A stretch of DNA of 64,000 nucleotides from Streptomyces sp. CB02366 (GCF_001905905.1 NZ_LIVT01000004.1:531567-595566); one strand, 5' to 3'. Counted from the first letter of the stretch, positions 27,864 through 36,664 are shown. Notes: generated by a model from the sequence alone, not told the origin. Numbers and translations are program-made.

Positions 27864-28745
27864 ATGACGCACACGATGCTGAAGGGCTCGAACGTCCCCG
27901 TCGATGCCACGGCCGTCCGGGCCGTGCTGCGCTGGACCCCGGGCGCCGGGGTTCCCGACGTGGACGCCTCCGCCCTGCTCCTCGGTGCGTCGGGCCGGGT
28001 GCGCTCCGACGAGGACTTCGTCTTCTACAACCAGCCCCGGCACCCCTCCGGCCTGGTCCGGCGGCTGCCGAAGCGCAGCGTCCCGGAAGGGCTGACGGAC
28101 ACGGTCGAGGCGGACCTCGGCGCGCTCGACGCCTCGGTGGACCAGGTGGTCATCGCGGCCTCCTCCGACGGAGCGGCCTTCGAGCAGGTGGCGGACCTGC
28201 GGATCCTGCTGTTCGACGCCGCGTTCGCCGACGGCGAGCCGCTGGCCGTGTTCGACGTCCGGCCGGAGACCGGGGAGGAGACGGCGATCATCTGCGGCGA
28301 GCTCTACCGCCGCGGCGAAGGGTGGAAGTTCCGCGCGGTCGGTCAGGGGTACCCCTCCGGCCTGATCGGTCTGGCCACCGCCTTCGGCATCTCGGTGGAC
28401 GACTCGGAGGCGGCGGACGGAGCGCAGGACCCGGCGGGGCCGGGGCCGCTCCCGGCCGCCGTGCCTCCGCCCCCGGCCGTGCCGCCGGAGATCCCCCCGG
28501 CCCCCGCGACCGCCGGGACGGGCTCCGACGCCCAGGCCACGGTCCACCACCAGCAGCCCTCGTACGGCTATCCGCCCCCGCCCCCGCATCCCGCGGCGGC
28601 CGGGGCCCACCAGCCGGCGTACGGCTACCCGCAGCCCGCCGAGCCGCCCGCGTACGGCTATCCGCAGCCGGCGGCAGCCGCCGCGCACGCGCCCGACCCC
28701 CATTTCGTGCTGCCTCCACAAGGTCCGCAGTTCATCCGCTCCTGA
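27864..28745 (+). CDS. TerD-family stress protein with Pro/Tyr-rich tail
   Basis: The 293-aa protein (MTHTMLKGSNVPV) has a TerD domain in residues 1-185: VDASALLLGASGRVRSDEDFVFYNQ, LDASVDQVVIAASSD, LLFDAAFADGEPLAVFDVRPETGEETAIICGELYRR and WKFRAVGQGYPSGLIGLATAFG. Compared with the two canonical TerDs nearby, it lacks the SPDGSVEHTGDN and GEGDGDDE calcium loops; the segment here is HPSGLVRRLPK. So it may not bind Ca in the usual way. The C-terminal 100 residues are Pro/Ala-rich with YGYP(Q/P)P repeats. ATG 27855 is an alternative start. Confidence 0.88.
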   Translation: MTHTMLKGSNVPVDATAVRAVLRWTPGAGVPDVDASALLLGASGRVRSDEDFVFYNQPRHPSGLVRRLPKRSVPEGLTDTVEADLGALDASVDQVVIAASSDGAAFEQVADLRILLFDAAFADGEPLAVFDVRPETGEETAIICGELYRRGEGWKFRAVGQGYPSGLIGLATAFGISVDDSEAADGAQDPAGPGPLPAAVPPPPAVPPEIPPAPATAGTGSDAQATVHHQQPSYGYPPPPPHPAAAGAHQPAYGYPQPAEPPAYGYPQPAAAAAHAPDPHFVLPPQGPQFIRS

Positions 28746-28826
28746 GCCTGTCCGGGCCCGGCCGGGGAGCCCGCGCCGGTCCGGCAGGGCGGGGCCGCCC
28801 CGCCGCGGGCCCGGTACGGGCGCGGC
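28746..28826. terminator. GC-rich region between convergent Ter genes
   Basis: Between the stops at 28745 and 28827 lies a stretch of GGGCCGCCCC and CCGGGCCCGG words with much self-complementarity (28758-28815). It probably terminates both genes, but several stems compete and I cannot choose one. Confidence 0.4.
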
Positions 28827-29561
28827 TCAGGTGCGGGTCTTGTAGCCCCGGCCCCATTGCATGCCGTAGCCGTACAGCCGGTCCAGTTCCGACTGGAAGC
28901 CGTACACGAACTTCACCTCGCGGCGCACGATCAGCTCGTCCTTCACGTTCTCCACGGTGAACACCGCGCAGGAGCGGGCCTGCGGAGCGCGCTCGTCCAG
29001 CTCGATCTCGATGCGCGGGCCGTTGCCCGGGTAGAGCGTGACCTTGGCGTGCGTACGGTCGAAGGCGGGCGTCCGGTCGTAGATGTAGACGAAGAACAGC
29101 AGGCGCTTGATCTGGTCGCGCTGGTCGAGGTTGACGTAGACCGTCTCGCCGGAGGGCGCGCCGAACCGGTCGTCGCCGCTGAGCCGGACGTACGGCGGGC
29201 CGTTGAGGTCCCCGAGGAGGCCGCCCAACGGCTGCACGACCCCCTTGGTGCCGTCCGCCAGCTCGTACATGCAGCCGAGGTCCAGGTCCACGTTGACCAC
29301 CCCCTGGGTGTGCGCCTGGACCACTTCGGGCTGGAAGAACTGGAGGGGGTTCCGCAGCCTGCCGCTCCGGCGGGAGCGGCCCTCGATGTCGGAGGTCCGC
29401 ATCCGCCAGGAGAGGTTGACCCGCAGGTTGCCCGAGAGGGCGCCCTGTTTGTTGAGCGAGACCGTGGCGTTGCGTTTGGACAGCACGATGGCGCTCGACG
29501 TCGAGTTGCCCGAGTCGAACTGCGCCGCACGCCCCGGCCACAGGCCGTCGAAGAATCCCAT
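28827..29561 (-). CDS. TerA/TerD-like tellurium-resistance family protein
   Basis: The 244-aa product (MGFFDGLWPGRAAQFDSGN) starts at ATG 29561. The N-terminal part (AIVLSKRNATVSLNKQ...LRVNLSWRM) resembles the opening strands of Ter proteins. The centre has VVNVDLDLGCMYELADGTKGVVQPLGG, YVRLSGDDRFGAPSGETVYVNL, LLFFVYIYDRTPAF and HAKVTLYP, matching the TerA/TerD-like CABP fold. The D-LD-L and GDD acidic residues could coordinate calcium. It follows the DUF475 gene on the same strand after 153 nt. Confidence 0.85.
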   Translation of the reverse strand: MGFFDGLWPGRAAQFDSGNSTSSAIVLSKRNATVSLNKQGALSGNLRVNLSWRMRTSDIEGRSRRSGRLRNPLQFFQPEVVQAHTQGVVNVDLDLGCMYELADGTKGVVQPLGGLLGDLNGPPYVRLSGDDRFGAPSGETVYVNLDQRDQIKRLLFFVYIYDRTPAFDRTHAKVTLYPGNGPRIEIELDERAPQARSCAVFTVENVKDELIVRREVKFVYGFQSELDRLYGYGMQWGRGYKTRT

Positions 29562-29714
29562 GCCAACCCCCACCCTGTTCGCGCCTGCTGCTCGCACCGC
29601 CTGCGCGTGCCCGGACATCACCGCGGGGCGGCCACCGGGCCGGGTCCGGGAGATCCCGGAGAGCCGTCGCCGTGTGGGCCGCCCCGCCAAGAGCGTTCCT
29701 CAATCCCTGCCGGG

Positions 29715-30863
29715 TCACACCCCGGCGGACACCTCGGACTTGTTTCCCGGGCCGCCGTCGCCGGACTCCGCGGCGAGCGCGCGGTTGCGCCTGACCGAGG
29801 ACCAGAAGGAGAGGGCGATCAGGATCACTCCGACCGAGCCGGTGATCAGCTCGTTGATCTCGTACTGGATGGTGATCAGCAGGATGACGGAGAGGGCGCC
29901 GATGGCGTAGTGCGCGCCGTGCTCCAGGTAGACGTAGTCGTCGAGCGTGCCCTCGCGCACCAGGTAGACGGTGAGCGAACGGACGTACATGGCGCCGATG
30001 CCGAGGCCGAGGGCCATCAGCACGATCTCGTTGGTGATGGCGAAGGCGCCGATGACGCCGTCGAAGGAGAAGGAGGCGTCCAGGACTTCCAGGTAGAGGA
30101 AGAGGAAGAACGCGGCCTTCCCGGCGAGGGCGGCCCCGGTGACGGGCTTGCCCTTCTTCTTGGCCTCCTCCTCGGCCTCGTGCTCGCGCTCCTCCTCTTC
30201 TTCGAGCTTGTTCTCGAAGAAGCCGGAGAGCCCGCCGACGATCAGGTAGGTGATCAGGCCGGCGATGCCGGAGAGCATGACCGTGGACGCCTTGTCGGCG
30301 TGCCCGCCGCCGTGCTGGTGCGCGTGGGTCGCGAAGGTCAGGGCGGAGATCAGCAGGACGATCAGCGCGACGCAGACCGAGAGCATGTCGACCTTGCCGA
30401 GCTTGGCGAGCGGACGCTCGATCCAGCGCAGCCAGTGGATGTCCCGGTCCTCGTCGAAGATGAAGTCCAGGAAGATCATGATCAGGAACATGCCACCGAA
30501 GGCGGCGATCGACGGATGGGCGTCCGTGACCAGTTCCTTGTACTTGTCCGGGTCGTTGAAGGACAGGTCGATGGCCTCGATCGGTCCGAGCTGCGCGCTC
30601 ACGGCCACGATCACGACGGGGAACACCAGTCGCATGCCGAAGACGGCGATGAGAATGCCGATGGTCAGGAAGATCTTCTGCCAGAAGGCATTCATCTTCT
30701 TGAGGATTCCGGCGTTGATCACCGCGTTGTCGAAGGACAGCGAGATCTCCAGGACGGACAGGATCGCGACGATGCCGAAGGCCTGCCACCCCCCGTAGAT
30801 GACCGCCGCGACCAGGCCGAGCGCGGTGACCGCGAACGACCAGCCGAAGGTTTTCAGTACCAC
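29715..30863 (-). CDS. DUF475 / TerC-family integral membrane protein
   Basis: The 382-aa protein has about eight to nine membrane segments. The TerC signature occurs twice: EISLSFDNAVINAG near residue 40 and EVLDASFSFDGVIGAFAIT near residue 260, each with the intramembrane Asp. A charged loop of about 60 residues (NKLEEEEEREHEAEEEAKKKGK) and a His-rich HAHQHGGGHADK segment divide the halves. TerC proteins are proposed metal (Mn or Ca) exporters or sensors that partner with TerD at the membrane. The start is GTG 30863. The TerD gene upstream ends 69 nt away, on the same strand. Confidence 0.9.
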   Translation of the reverse strand: MVLKTFGWSFAVTALGLVAAVIYGGWQAFGIVAILSVLEISLSFDNAVINAGILKKMNAFWQKIFLTIGILIAVFGMRLVFPVVIVAVSAQLGPIEAIDLSFNDPDKYKELVTDAHPSIAAFGGMFLIMIFLDFIFDEDRDIHWLRWIERPLAKLGKVDMLSVCVALIVLLISALTFATHAHQHGGGHADKASTVMLSGIAGLITYLIVGGLSGFFENKLEEEEEREHEAEEEAKKKGKPVTGAALAGKAAFFLFLYLEVLDASFSFDGVIGAFAITNEIVLMALGLGIGAMYVRSLTVYLVREGTLDDYVYLEHGAHYAIGALSVILLITIQYEINELITGSVGVILIALSFWSSVRRNRALAAESGDGGPGNKSEVSAGV

Positions 30864-30932
30864 TGGCTACCCCATCGTGTTATGTATCGGGTCTCCCCCG
30901 GTGTGTCGGGGCCCCCCGCGCCGTGCGCGGCG

Positions 30933-31508
30933 TTATGAAACGTTGACGCCGAAGTCTAGAGCGATGCCCCGCAGGCCGGACGCGTACCCCTGGCCGACTG
31001 CACGGAACTTCCACTCGCCGTTGTACCGGTAGAGCTCGCCGAAGATCATCGCGGTCTCCGTCGAGGCGTCCTCGCTCAGGTCGTAGCGGGCCAGCTCCCG
31101 GCCGTCGGCCTGGTTGACCACCCGGATGAAGGCGTTGCTGACCTGGCCGAACGCCTGGCCCCGGTTGTCCGCGTCGTGGATCGAGACCGGAAAGACGATC
31201 TTGTCGCAGTGGGCGGGGACCTGGTCGAGGCGGACGATGACGGACTCGTCGTCGCCGTCGCCCTCGCCCGTCAGGTTGTCGCCGGTGTGCTCGACGGAGC
31301 CGTCCGGGCTGGTGAGGTTGTTGTAGAAGACGAACCACTCGTCGCCGAGGACCCGGCCCGACTGGCACAGCAGCGCGCTGGCGTCGAGGTCGAAGTCGGC
31401 CCCCGTGGTGGAGCGTGCGTCCCAGCCGAGCCCGACCAGTACCTGGGTGAGGTCGGGTGCGACCTTGGAGAGGGAGACGTTGCCTCCCTTGGCGAGCGTG
31501 ACGCCCAT
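30933..31508 (-). CDS. terD: TerD-family calcium-binding stress protein
   Basis: The 191-aa protein (MGVTLAKGGNVSLSKVAP) is a canonical TerD: FDLDASALL, NNLTSPDGSVEHTGDN, GEGDGDDE, KIVFPVSIHDAD and WKFRAVGQGYASGLRGIALDFGVNV. The SPDG...GDN and GDGDDE acidic loops are the calcium sites. It is a close tandem paralogue of the gene at 31637-32212. Ribosome site GGGGAGGA precedes ATG 31508. It is probably a soluble partner of the TerC protein encoded next. Confidence 0.92.
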   Translation of the reverse strand: MGVTLAKGGNVSLSKVAPDLTQVLVGLGWDARSTTGADFDLDASALLCQSGRVLGDEWFVFYNNLTSPDGSVEHTGDNLTGEGDGDDESVIVRLDQVPAHCDKIVFPVSIHDADNRGQAFGQVSNAFIRVVNQADGRELARYDLSEDASTETAMIFGELYRYNGEWKFRAVGQGYASGLRGIALDFGVNVS

Positions 31509-31538
31509 GTGTGTCCTCCCCGAGTCGTGAAAAAGCTG

Positions 31539-31582
31539 CCGGGCGCTTTCGACGCCCGGTGACGGGCGTCGAAAGCGCCCGG
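31539..31582. terminator. Perfect 20-bp inverted repeat between the two terD genes
   Basis: The arms 31539-31558 and 31563-31582 match perfectly with a GTGA loop. The structure lies 55 nt after the upstream terD stop and 31 nt before the next start. It is probably an internal terminator or an mRNA-stabilising hairpin that sets different levels of the two TerDs. Confidence 0.75.
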
Positions 31583-31636
31583 TGGCGGGGCGCCCGGCGG
31601 GTCGGAACCGGCCGGGCGCCCCCTGGCGCCGGAACG

Positions 31637-32212
31637 TCAGACGTTGACCCCGAAGTCCTGGGCGATGCCGCGCAGACCGGAGGCGTACCCCTGGCCGATG
31701 GCGCGGAACTTCCACTCGGCGCCGTTGCGGTAGAGCTCGCCGAAGACCATGGCGGTCTCCGTCGAGGCGTCCTCACTCAGGTCGTAGCGGGCCAGCTCGG
31801 AGTTGTCGGCCTGGTTGACCACGCGGATGTACGCGTTGCGGACCTGGCCGAAGCTCTGCTGGCGGCTCTCGGCCTCGTAGATCGAGACCGGGAAGACGAT
31901 CTTGTCGACGTCGGCGGGGACGCCCGCGAGGTTGACCTTGATGACCTCGTCGTCGCCCTCGCCCTCACCGGTGGTGTTGTCACCGGTGTGCTCGACCGAG
32001 CCGTCGGGGCTCTTGAGGTTGTTGAAGAAGACGAAGTTGCCGTCGGTGGCGACCTTGCCCTCGGTGTTCGTCAGCAGGGCGCTGGCGTCGAGGTCGAAGT
32101 CACCCCCGGTGGTGGTGCGGGCGTCCCAGCCCAGACCCACGATGACCGCGGTCAGGTTGGGCGCGGCCTTGGTCAGCGAGACGTTGCCGCCCTTGCTGAG
32201 GCTGACTCCCAC
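31637..32212 (-). CDS. terD: TerD-family calcium-binding stress protein (paralogue)
   Basis: The 191-aa protein (GTG 32212, MGVSLSKGGNVSLTKAAPNL) has all TerD landmarks: FDLDASALLTN, NNLKSPDGSVEHTGDN, GEGEGDDE, KIVFPVSIYEAE and WKFRAIGQGYASGLRGIAQDFGVNV. A GGAGGA ribosome site lies just upstream. It is the first gene of a likely terD-terD-DUF475-terA-like series. TerD proteins bind Ca and protect against tellurite, oxidants and phage in several bacteria; which of these applies here is unknown. Confidence 0.92.
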   Translation of the reverse strand: MGVSLSKGGNVSLTKAAPNLTAVIVGLGWDARTTTGGDFDLDASALLTNTEGKVATDGNFVFFNNLKSPDGSVEHTGDNTTGEGEGDDEVIKVNLAGVPADVDKIVFPVSIYEAESRQQSFGQVRNAYIRVVNQADNSELARYDLSEDASTETAMVFGELYRNGAEWKFRAIGQGYASGLRGIAQDFGVNV

Positions 32213-32280
32213 GAGTCCTCCAGTAGTTTTCTCAGGGGCCGGCAGACACCAGCGTCCCCGTCGTTCGTTGGCATCGGATC

Positions 32281-32308
32281 AACGATTGGATCCTAGTGAC
32301 CGGTTCCC
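32281..32308 (-). promoter_or_regulatory. Candidate ECF/SigR-like promoter for terD
   Basis: On the minus strand GGGAAC (32308-32303) is followed after about 19 nt by GTT (32283-32281), a spacing like the GGAAT-N18/20-GTT boxes of SigR-type (thiol stress) promoters. It lies about 70 nt upstream of the first terD. The first box has C instead of T at its last position, so this is only a candidate. Confidence 0.4.
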
Positions 32309-32350
32309 TGCCAAAACAGGCTTTTGACCGGGCGTCGCCAGGAGATCGCC

Positions 32351-32809
32351 TCAGAGCGTTTCGAGCGCCTTGACGTAATCGTTCAGGTCACGGGCGTCCG
32401 GGAGGCCGTTGACGACGCTCCAGCGGACGACGCCCTCCTTGTCGATGACGAAGGTGCCGCGCACCGCGCAGCCCTTGTCCTCGTCGAAGACGCCGTAGGC
32501 CCGCGAGGTCTCGCCGTGCGGCCAGAAGTCGGAGAGCAGCGGGTACTCCAGGCCCTCCTGCTCCGCGAAGACGCGCAGGGTGTGGATGGAGTCGTTGGAG
32601 ACCGCGAGGAGCTGGGCGCCCTCGTCCTCGAAGCGGGGCAGCTCGTCGCGGAGCGCGCACAGCTCGCCGGTGCAGACGCCGGTGAAGGCGAACGGGTAGA
32701 ACACCAGCACCACGTTCTTCTCGCCGCGGAACTCCGACAGCCGCACGGTCCGGCCGTGGTTGTCCTTGAGCTCGAAATCCGGGGCCTGGCTGCCGACCTC
32801 GATCGTCAT
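32351..32809 (-). CDS. AhpE-type peroxiredoxin
   Basis: The 152-aa protein (MTIEVGSQAPDFELKDNHG) has the peroxiredoxin active site FYPFAFTGVCTGELCALRDE, with the peroxidatic Cys in GVCTGE and the Thr and conserved Pro before it. The second Cys in ELCALRDE and Cys in KGCAVRG could resolve it. The Arg of CAVRGTFVID is the family active-site Arg. It reduces peroxides using an unknown thiol donor, possibly mycothiol in this organism. Upstream of terD on the same strand but 138 nt apart. Confidence 0.92.
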   Translation of the reverse strand: MTIEVGSQAPDFELKDNHGRTVRLSEFRGEKNVVLVFYPFAFTGVCTGELCALRDELPRFEDEGAQLLAVSNDSIHTLRVFAEQEGLEYPLLSDFWPHGETSRAYGVFDEDKGCAVRGTFVIDKEGVVRWSVVNGLPDARDLNDYVKALETL

Positions 32810-32939
32810 GGAACACGCATCCCTTCGCCGTTTCTCCGCATCCCGGGCCGGTCCGTCCGGGTGGCTCCCACCCTACGCACGGGCCGCCGCCCGGCCGCGA
32901 AGGGCCCGGGGCCCGGCCGGCCGCCCCCGCGCGCACGAA

Positions 32940-32976
32940 GGCCCCCGCGGACACGGTGTGCGTGCCCGCGGGGGCC
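32940..32976 (-). terminator. Terminator after the DUF3052 gene
   Basis: GGCCCCCGCGG (32940-32950) and CCGCGGGGGCC (32966-32976) form an 11-bp stem 21 nt after the DUF3052 stop. Confidence 0.65.
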
Positions 32977-32997
32977 CCCGGCGGTGCGAGAAGCGGC

Positions 32998-33435
32998 TCA
33001 GCGCTTGGCCTTGGCCCCCTTGGGGGTGGCCAGACGGCTGCCCGTCCAGTCCTTGCCCGCGCTGATGCTCTTGGTCTGGGCGAGCCCGGCCGTCTGGGCG
33101 GCCTCGTTGATGTCGCTCGGTTCGACGTATCCGTCACGGCCGGTCTTCGGCGTCATCAGCCAGACCATCCCGCCGTCCTCGATCAGACCGATGGCATCCA
33201 CCAGCGCGTCCGTAAGGTCGCCGTCCTCGTCGCGGAACCAGAGCAGAACGACGTCGGCGACGTCGTCGTACTCCTCGTCGACGAGTTCCTGGCCGGTAGT
33301 GGCCTCAATGCCCTCACGGAGCTCCAGCTCGACGTCTTCGTCGTAGCCGATCTCCTGGACCACCTGTCCGGGCTCGAACCCCAGGCGTGCAGCCGGGTTG
33401 GTCCGCTCCTCCGCGTGGTCCGCGGTCGCGCTCAC
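32998..33435 (-). CDS. DUF3052 family protein
   Basis: The 145-aa protein starts at GTG 33435 with AGGAGG at 8 nt, better than the longer frame to 33510. It has the DUF3052 pattern: GFEPGQVVQEIGYDEDVELELREGIE, DDVADVVLLWFRDEDGDLTDALVDAIGLIEDGG, VWLMTPKTGRDGYVEPSDINEAAQTAGL and a basic tail (PKGAKAKR). The acidic central helices resemble an SAM-binding-like fold. Function unknown. It is divergent from aceE across a 496-bp gap, a pairing I associate with Streptomyces. Confidence 0.88.
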   Translation of the reverse strand: MSATADHAEERTNPAARLGFEPGQVVQEIGYDEDVELELREGIEATTGQELVDEEYDDVADVVLLWFRDEDGDLTDALVDAIGLIEDGGMVWLMTPKTGRDGYVEPSDINEAAQTAGLAQTKSISAGKDWTGSRLATPKGAKAKR

Positions 33436-33931
33436 GGGTTGCCTCCTGATCATGTCTTCGGAAAATGCTGTGGCCACGCGCGTGCGCGGGGCGTAGGCCG
33501 TAGTCCACACGGGCCCGGCGAATCGCGCAAGTACCCGGCGTGCGAGACCGCCTATACGGTGACGTTCCCTGCCACGTCAGCGCAAGTTCCGGCATGTCTC
33601 CCCGGCGGCTTCACCGGGTCTCCCCGGCTCTCTCCATCCGTTTACGTCCTTCCTCAGCTTATGCCGTTTCGATCCGCCAATCGGATTCGAACAGCCTTTG
33701 GGAACGCTTGGACGCCTTGGGCGTAAGGTTGCGGTTTGCCCGTACCCAGCCGCGTACCGCTCATACTCGTGCCCCGTCGGGGAGTTTTCGGAACCTCGGG
33801 GTTACCTCACGGTAGAGATGACGTCCGGGCCTTCGCGGTAGCACGATGGAGACGGCGCGCACACAGTTGTCCCGGGGGTACGTTCCCCGTAACAGACCCC
33901 GCAGAGCACCACCGAACAGCGAAGGAACAGT
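33436..33931. promoter_or_regulatory. Divergent regulatory region DUF3052 / aceE
   Basis: About 500 bp without a gene, less GC-rich than the coding regions. At 33668-33691 TTCGATCCG-CCAAT-CGGATTCGAA forms a near-perfect dyad with one extra A in the right arm, a likely operator. Several AT-rich stretches between 33660 and 33760 could hold promoters for aceE. The length suggests more than one regulatory input for this central metabolic gene. Confidence 0.5.
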
Positions 33932-36664
33932 GTGGCTTCCGGATCCGATCGCAACCCGATCATCATTGGCGGCCTTCCGAGCCAGGTCCCGGATTTCGAT
34001 CCCGAGGAGACCCAGGAATGGCTTGACTCCCTCGACGCCGCCGTCGACGAGCGCGGCCGGGAGAGGGCCCGCTACCTGATGCTCCGGCTCATCGAACGCG
34101 CGCGGGAGAAGCGCGTCGCGGTGCCGGAGATGCGCAGCACGGACTACGTGAACACGATCGCCACGAAGGACGAGCCGTTCTTCCCCGGCGACGAGGAGAT
34201 CGAGCGCAAGATCCTCAACGCGACCCGCTGGAACGCGGCCGTGATGGTCTCGCGGGCGCAGCGGCCGGGCATCGGCGTCGGCGGCCACATCGCCACCTTC
34301 GCGTCCTCCGCCTCGCTGTACGACGTGGGCTTCAACCACTTCTTCCGGGGCAAGGACCAGGGGGACGGCGGCGACCAGATCTTCTTCCAGGGGCACGCGT
34401 CCCCGGGGATCTACGCCCGCGCGTTCCTGCTGGACCGGCTGAGCGAGGCGCAGCTCGACGCGTTCCGCCAGGAGAAGTCGAAGGCCCCGAACGGGCTGTC
34501 CAGCTACCCGCACCCGCGGCTCATGCCGGACTTCTGGGAGTTCCCGACCGTGTCGATGGGCCTCGGTCCGCTCGGCGCGATCTACCAGGCGCGGATGAAC
34601 CGCTACATGGAGGCGCGCGGGATCGCCGACACCTCCAAGTCGCACGTCTGGGCCTATCTGGGCGACGGAGAGATGGACGAGCCGGAGTCGCTGGGCCAGC
34701 TCTCCATCGCGGCCCGCGAGGGCCTGGACAACCTGACCTTCGTGGTCAACTGCAACCTCCAGCGCCTCGACGGCCCGGTGCGCGGCAACGGCAAGATCAT
34801 CCAGGAGCTGGAGTCGCAGTTCCGGGGCGCCGGCTGGAACGTCATCAAGCTGGTCTGGGACCGTTCCTGGGATCCGCTGCTGGCGCAGGACCGCACGGGC
34901 ATCCTGGTCAACAAGCTGAACACCACGCCGGACGGCCAGTTCCAGACGTACGCCACGGAGACCGGCGCGTACATCCGCGAGCACTTCTTCGGCGACGACC
35001 CGCGGCTGCGGGACATGGTCAAGGACATGACCGACCAGCAGATCCTGCACCTGGGCCGCGGCGGTCACGACCACCGCAAGGTCTACGCGGCCTACGCGGC
35101 GGCCAAGGCGCACAAGGGCCAGCCGACGGTCATCCTGGCGCAGACGGTCAAGGGCTGGACCCTGGGGCCGAACTTCGAGGGCCGCAACGCGACCCACCAG
35201 ATGAAGAAGCTCACGGTCGAGGACCTCAAGCGCTTCCGGGACCGCCTGCACATCCCGATCACGGACAAGCAGCTGGACGAGGGCTACCCGCCCTACTACC
35301 ACCCGGGCCGCGACTCGGAGGAGATCCAGTACATGCACGACCGCCGCCAGGGGCTGGGCGGTTACGTCCCGACCCGGGTGGTGCGTGCGAAGCCGCTGCC
35401 GCAGCCCGACGACAAGACGTACGCGGCAGCGAAGAAGGGCTCGGGCTCGCAGTCGATCGCCACCACCATGGCGTTCGTCCGCATCCTGAAGGACCTCATG
35501 CGGGACAAGGAGATCGGCAAGCGTTTCGTGCTGATCGCCCCCGACGAGTACCGCACCTTCGGCATGGACGCGTTCTTCCCGAGTGCGAAGATCTACAACC
35601 CGCTGGGCCAGCAGTACGAGGCGGTCGACCGCGATCTGCTGCTCGCGTACAAGGAGTCCCCCACCGGGCAGATGCTGCACGACGGCATCTCCGAGGCGGG
35701 GTGCACGGCCTCGCTGATCGCGGCCGGCTCGGCGTACGCCACGCACGGCGAACCGCTGATCCCGGTGTACGTCTTCTACTCGATGTTCGGGTTCCAGCGC
35801 ACCGGCGACCAGTTCTGGCAGATGGCCGACCAGCTCTCGCGCGGTTTCGTGCTGGGCGCGACCGCCGGCCGCACGACGCTGACCGGTGAGGGCCTCCAGC
35901 ACGCGGACGGCCACTCCCAGCTGCTCGCCTCGACCAACCCGGGCTGCGTCGCGTACGACCCGGCGTACGGGTTCGAGATCGCGCACATCATGAAGGACGG
36001 GCTGCGCCGGATGTACGGCGAGGCCAACGAGGACGTCTTCTACTACCTCACCGTCTACAACGAGCCGATCCAGCACCCGGCCGAGCCCGAGAACGTGGAC
36101 GTCGAGGGCATCCTCAAGGGCATCCACCGCTTCAGCACCGGCGAGAAGGGCGAGATCCCGGCCCAGATCATGGCGTCCGGCGTGGCGGTCCCCTGGGCGC
36201 TGGAGGCGCAGAAGATCCTCGCGGACGAGTGGAACGTCAGGGCGGACGTGTGGTCGGCGACCTCCTGGAACGAGCTGCGCCGTGAGGCGGTGGACGTGGA
36301 GCGCCACAACCTCCTGCACCCGGAGGAGGAGCAGCGCGTCCCGTACGTGACCAGGAAGCTCGAAGGGGCCCAGGGCCCGTTCGTGGCGGTCTCGGACTGG
36401 ATGCGTTCGGTGCCGGACCAGATCGCGCGCTGGGTGCCGGGCGCCTACCAGTCGCTCGGCGCGGACGGCTTCGGCTTCGCGGACACCCGCGGCGCGGCCC
36501 GCCGGTTCTTCCACATCGACGCGCAGTCGATCGTGCTGGCGGTCCTGACCGAGCTGGCCAAGGAGGGCAGGATCGACCGGTCCGCCCTCAAGAAGGCCGT
36601 GGACCGCTACGAGCTGCTGGACGTGACCGCGGCCGATCCGGGCGCGGCGGGCGGCGACGCCTAG
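33932..36664 (+). CDS. aceE: Pyruvate dehydrogenase E1 component, homodimeric type
   Basis: The 910-aa product starts at GTG 33932. It is full length for the family (about 890-910 aa). Near residue 245 it has the thiamine-diphosphate motif GDGEMDEPES, then NCNLQRLDGPVRGNGKI. The substrate/phosphorylation loop region HDHRKVYAAYAAAK and the FVLIAPDEYRTFGMDAFFPS and GEPLIPVYVFYSMFGFQRTGDQ segments match the pyrimidine domain. It decarboxylates pyruvate and passes the acetyl group to E2 lipoyl groups; E2 and E3 are not in the window. Its TAG stop is part of the CTAG flank of the MITE just downstream. Confidence 0.97.
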   Translation: MASGSDRNPIIIGGLPSQVPDFDPEETQEWLDSLDAAVDERGRERARYLMLRLIERAREKRVAVPEMRSTDYVNTIATKDEPFFPGDEEIERKILNATRWNAAVMVSRAQRPGIGVGGHIATFASSASLYDVGFNHFFRGKDQGDGGDQIFFQGHASPGIYARAFLLDRLSEAQLDAFRQEKSKAPNGLSSYPHPRLMPDFWEFPTVSMGLGPLGAIYQARMNRYMEARGIADTSKSHVWAYLGDGEMDEPESLGQLSIAAREGLDNLTFVVNCNLQRLDGPVRGNGKIIQELESQFRGAGWNVIKLVWDRSWDPLLAQDRTGILVNKLNTTPDGQFQTYATETGAYIREHFFGDDPRLRDMVKDMTDQQILHLGRGGHDHRKVYAAYAAAKAHKGQPTVILAQTVKGWTLGPNFEGRNATHQMKKLTVEDLKRFRDRLHIPITDKQLDEGYPPYYHPGRDSEEIQYMHDRRQGLGGYVPTRVVRAKPLPQPDDKTYAAAKKGSGSQSIATTMAFVRILKDLMRDKEIGKRFVLIAPDEYRTFGMDAFFPSAKIYNPLGQQYEAVDRDLLLAYKESPTGQMLHDGISEAGCTASLIAAGSAYATHGEPLIPVYVFYSMFGFQRTGDQFWQMADQLSRGFVLGATAGRTTLTGEGLQHADGHSQLLASTNPGCVAYDPAYGFEIAHIMKDGLRRMYGEANEDVFYYLTVYNEPIQHPAEPENVDVEGILKGIHRFSTGEKGEIPAQIMASGVAVPWALEAQKILADEWNVRADVWSATSWNELRREAVDVERHNLLHPEEEQRVPYVTRKLEGAQGPFVAVSDWMRSVPDQIARWVPGAYQSLGADGFGFADTRGAARRFFHIDAQSIVLAVLTELAKEGRIDRSALKKAVDRYELLDVTAADPGAAGGDA

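Noticed and set aside
28732..30789. A 685-aa minus-strand frame over the TerA-like and DUF475 genes
   Set aside because: It is in another frame of the same strand and is Arg-rich. The two recognised families occupy the correct frames.
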